Assembly (NCBI GenBank): GCA_902775555.1
Contig: CACYMQ010000003.1
Location: 62,001 to 126,000 of the forward strand
DNA from: an uncultured Lachnospiraceae bacterium
Lineage (GTDB): Bacteria; Bacillota; Clostridia; Lachnospirales; Lachnospiraceae
Direction of reading: 5' to 3'
DNA: 64,000 nt
The translations under genes were made by a program, and so were the position numbers. Positions 63,106-64,000 of this stretch are shown here, piece after piece. Under the pieces are notes generated by a model. The model was not told the DNA's origin, searched no databases, and was given only the letters and a program-made list of their open reading frames with translations. Position 1 is the first letter of the stretch, and each line of letters opens with the position of its first letter.

Positions 63106-64000
63106 ATGGGTCTTGGGACAGCGATCTTCGGCACGCACAGTGAGCGAGAGCTGAAGAGGATCGAGCCGATCATTAAGAAGATCGAGTCAATGGATGAGGA
63201 GATGCAGGCGCTCTCCGATGAGGAACTGAAGGCGAAAACAGTCGAATTCAAGGAACGTTTGGAAAAGGGCGAGACTCTGGATGATATCCTTCCGGAGGCA
63301 TTTGCGGTAGTGCGTGAAGCGGATTATCGTGTACTTGGCATGAAACCCTTCCGTGTGCAGCTGATCGGTGGCGTGATCCTGCATCAGGGTCGTATCGCCG
63401 AGATGCGTACCGGTGAAGGTAAGACCCTTGTATCCACCCTTCCGGCCTACCTGAATGCGCTGGACGGGAAAGGTGTACATATTGTCACGGTCAATGACTA
63501 TCTGGCTAAGCGTGATGCTGAGTGGATGGGTGCGGTTCACCGTTGGCTGGGCCTGACGGTCGGGGTGATCCTGAATGCGGATACCAATGATCAGCGCCGG
63601 GAAGCCTACAACTGCGATATCACCTATATCACAAATAACGAGCTGGGCTTTGATTACCTGCGTGATAACATGGTCATCTACAAGGAGCAGCTGGTTCAGC
63701 GCTCGCTGCATTACTGCATCATCGACGAGGTGGACTCCGTCCTGATCGATGAGGCGCGTACGCCGCTGATCATTTCCGGACAGAGCGGAAAGTCCACGGA
63801 TATCTATAAAATGTGCGACTACATCGCCCGCAGGATGAAGCGTGGTACCGCATCCACCGAGATCAGTAAGATGGATGCCATTATGGGAAATACCGTAAAG
63901 GAAGACGGTGATTTCCTTGTAAATGAGAAAGACAAGTATGTCGTTCTTACAGAACAGGGTGTTGCCGAGATCGAGAAGTTCTTCCATATCGAAAACCTGG
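63106..64000 (+). CDS. secA: Preprotein translocase ATPase SecA (3' end outside window)
   Basis: SecA drives protein export through SecYEG. The first 298 residues are visible and open to the window end. They start [20 protein letters not shown] at ATG 63106 with GGAGGA upstream. The Walker A motif is [10 protein letters not shown] (near residue 100), then [34 protein letters not shown] and the Walker [22 protein letters not shown]. The start of the preprotein-binding domain follows. The upstream hpf gene fits the usual neighbourhood. Confidence 0.97.
   Translation, partial: MGLGTAIFGTHSERELKRIEPIIKKIESMDEEMQALSDEELKAKTVEFKERLEKGETLDDILPEAFAVVREADYRVLGMKPFRVQLIGGVILHQGRIAEMRTGEGKTLVSTLPAYLNALDGKGVHIVTVNDYLAKRDAEWMGAVHRWLGLTVGVILNADTNDQRREAYNCDITYITNNELGFDYLRDNMVIYKEQLVQRSLHYCIIDEVDSVLIDEARTPLIISGQSGKSTDIYKMCDYIARRMKRGTASTEISKMDAIMGNTVKEDGDFLVNEKDKYVVLTEQGVAEIEKFFHIENL

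Overview
The window reads as a continuous chromosome segment from a member of the Clostridia, most likely family Lachnospiraceae. The grounds are the dnaA-dnaN-yaaA-recF-gyrB-gyrA start block, Shine-Dalgarno sites of the AGGAGG type, sigma-A promoters with 17-base spacers, a pfl fermentation locus, oxygen-sensitive iron-sulfur enzymes, a 2[4Fe-4S] ferredoxin and protein sequences of Lachnospiraceae type. The genus cannot be fixed from the sequence alone.

Layout. 1-7878 is the replication block: the 3' end of dnaA, a candidate replication origin in the dnaA-dnaN gap, then dnaN, yaaA, recF, gyrB and gyrA. 7985-15177 holds a small membrane protein, a two-subunit class I fumarate hydratase, a tRNA cluster (a Ser tRNA broken at its 3' end, then Asn and Cys) and an LTA-synthase-like sulfatase. 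15287-18000 is on the minus strand: a purine permease and a repeat-tailed membrane protein. 18009-26887 matches the Bacillus yaaO-tmk-holB-yaaT-yabB-rsmI neighbourhood with ispE and a GntR regulator inserted. 27040-34225 has a small HTH protein, ferredoxin, MecA, transketolase, a sodium/solute symporter and an S66 peptidase.

34305-35738 (minus strand) pairs a radical SAM/SPASM enzyme with a 98-residue lipoprotein that carries the motif VYGPP three times, including at its very C terminus. It has the architecture of a peptide-modification system and is the strongest novelty candidate here. 35990-40935 carries an iron-sulfur aldo/keto reductase, two small membrane proteins and larB-larC-larE, which build the nickel-pincer cofactor of lactate-racemase-type enzymes, with no larA nearby. 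41214-46715 pairs a degenerate J-domain/TPR protein of 1231 residues with an HscC-type Hsp70. A frameshifted kinase-like remnant follows. 47955-50872 is a LytS-type histidine kinase with a response regulator that lacks a LytTR domain. A 23-codon fragment of a second such regulator lies just beyond, beside a 20-bp perfect hairpin.

52086-57393 is the pyruvate formate-lyase locus (pflB, a zinc-metalloprotease-like lipoprotein, pflA). 58357-60014 is rpiB and a Sua5-type tsaC. 60367-61827 is an NlpC/P60 cell-wall hydrolase with a WalR-type box at its promoter. 61828-64000 holds a DnaA-box cluster, hpf and the start of secA.

Two features run through the window. Short dispersed palindromic repeats of the type TGTCATCCTGAGCGAAGC sit in many gaps, including one 91-bp stretch present twice, 32 kb apart, in opposite orientation. 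In-frame tandem repeats have expanded protein tails or linkers in GyrA, the LTA-synthase-like protein, the 16758 protein, YaaT and LarC.
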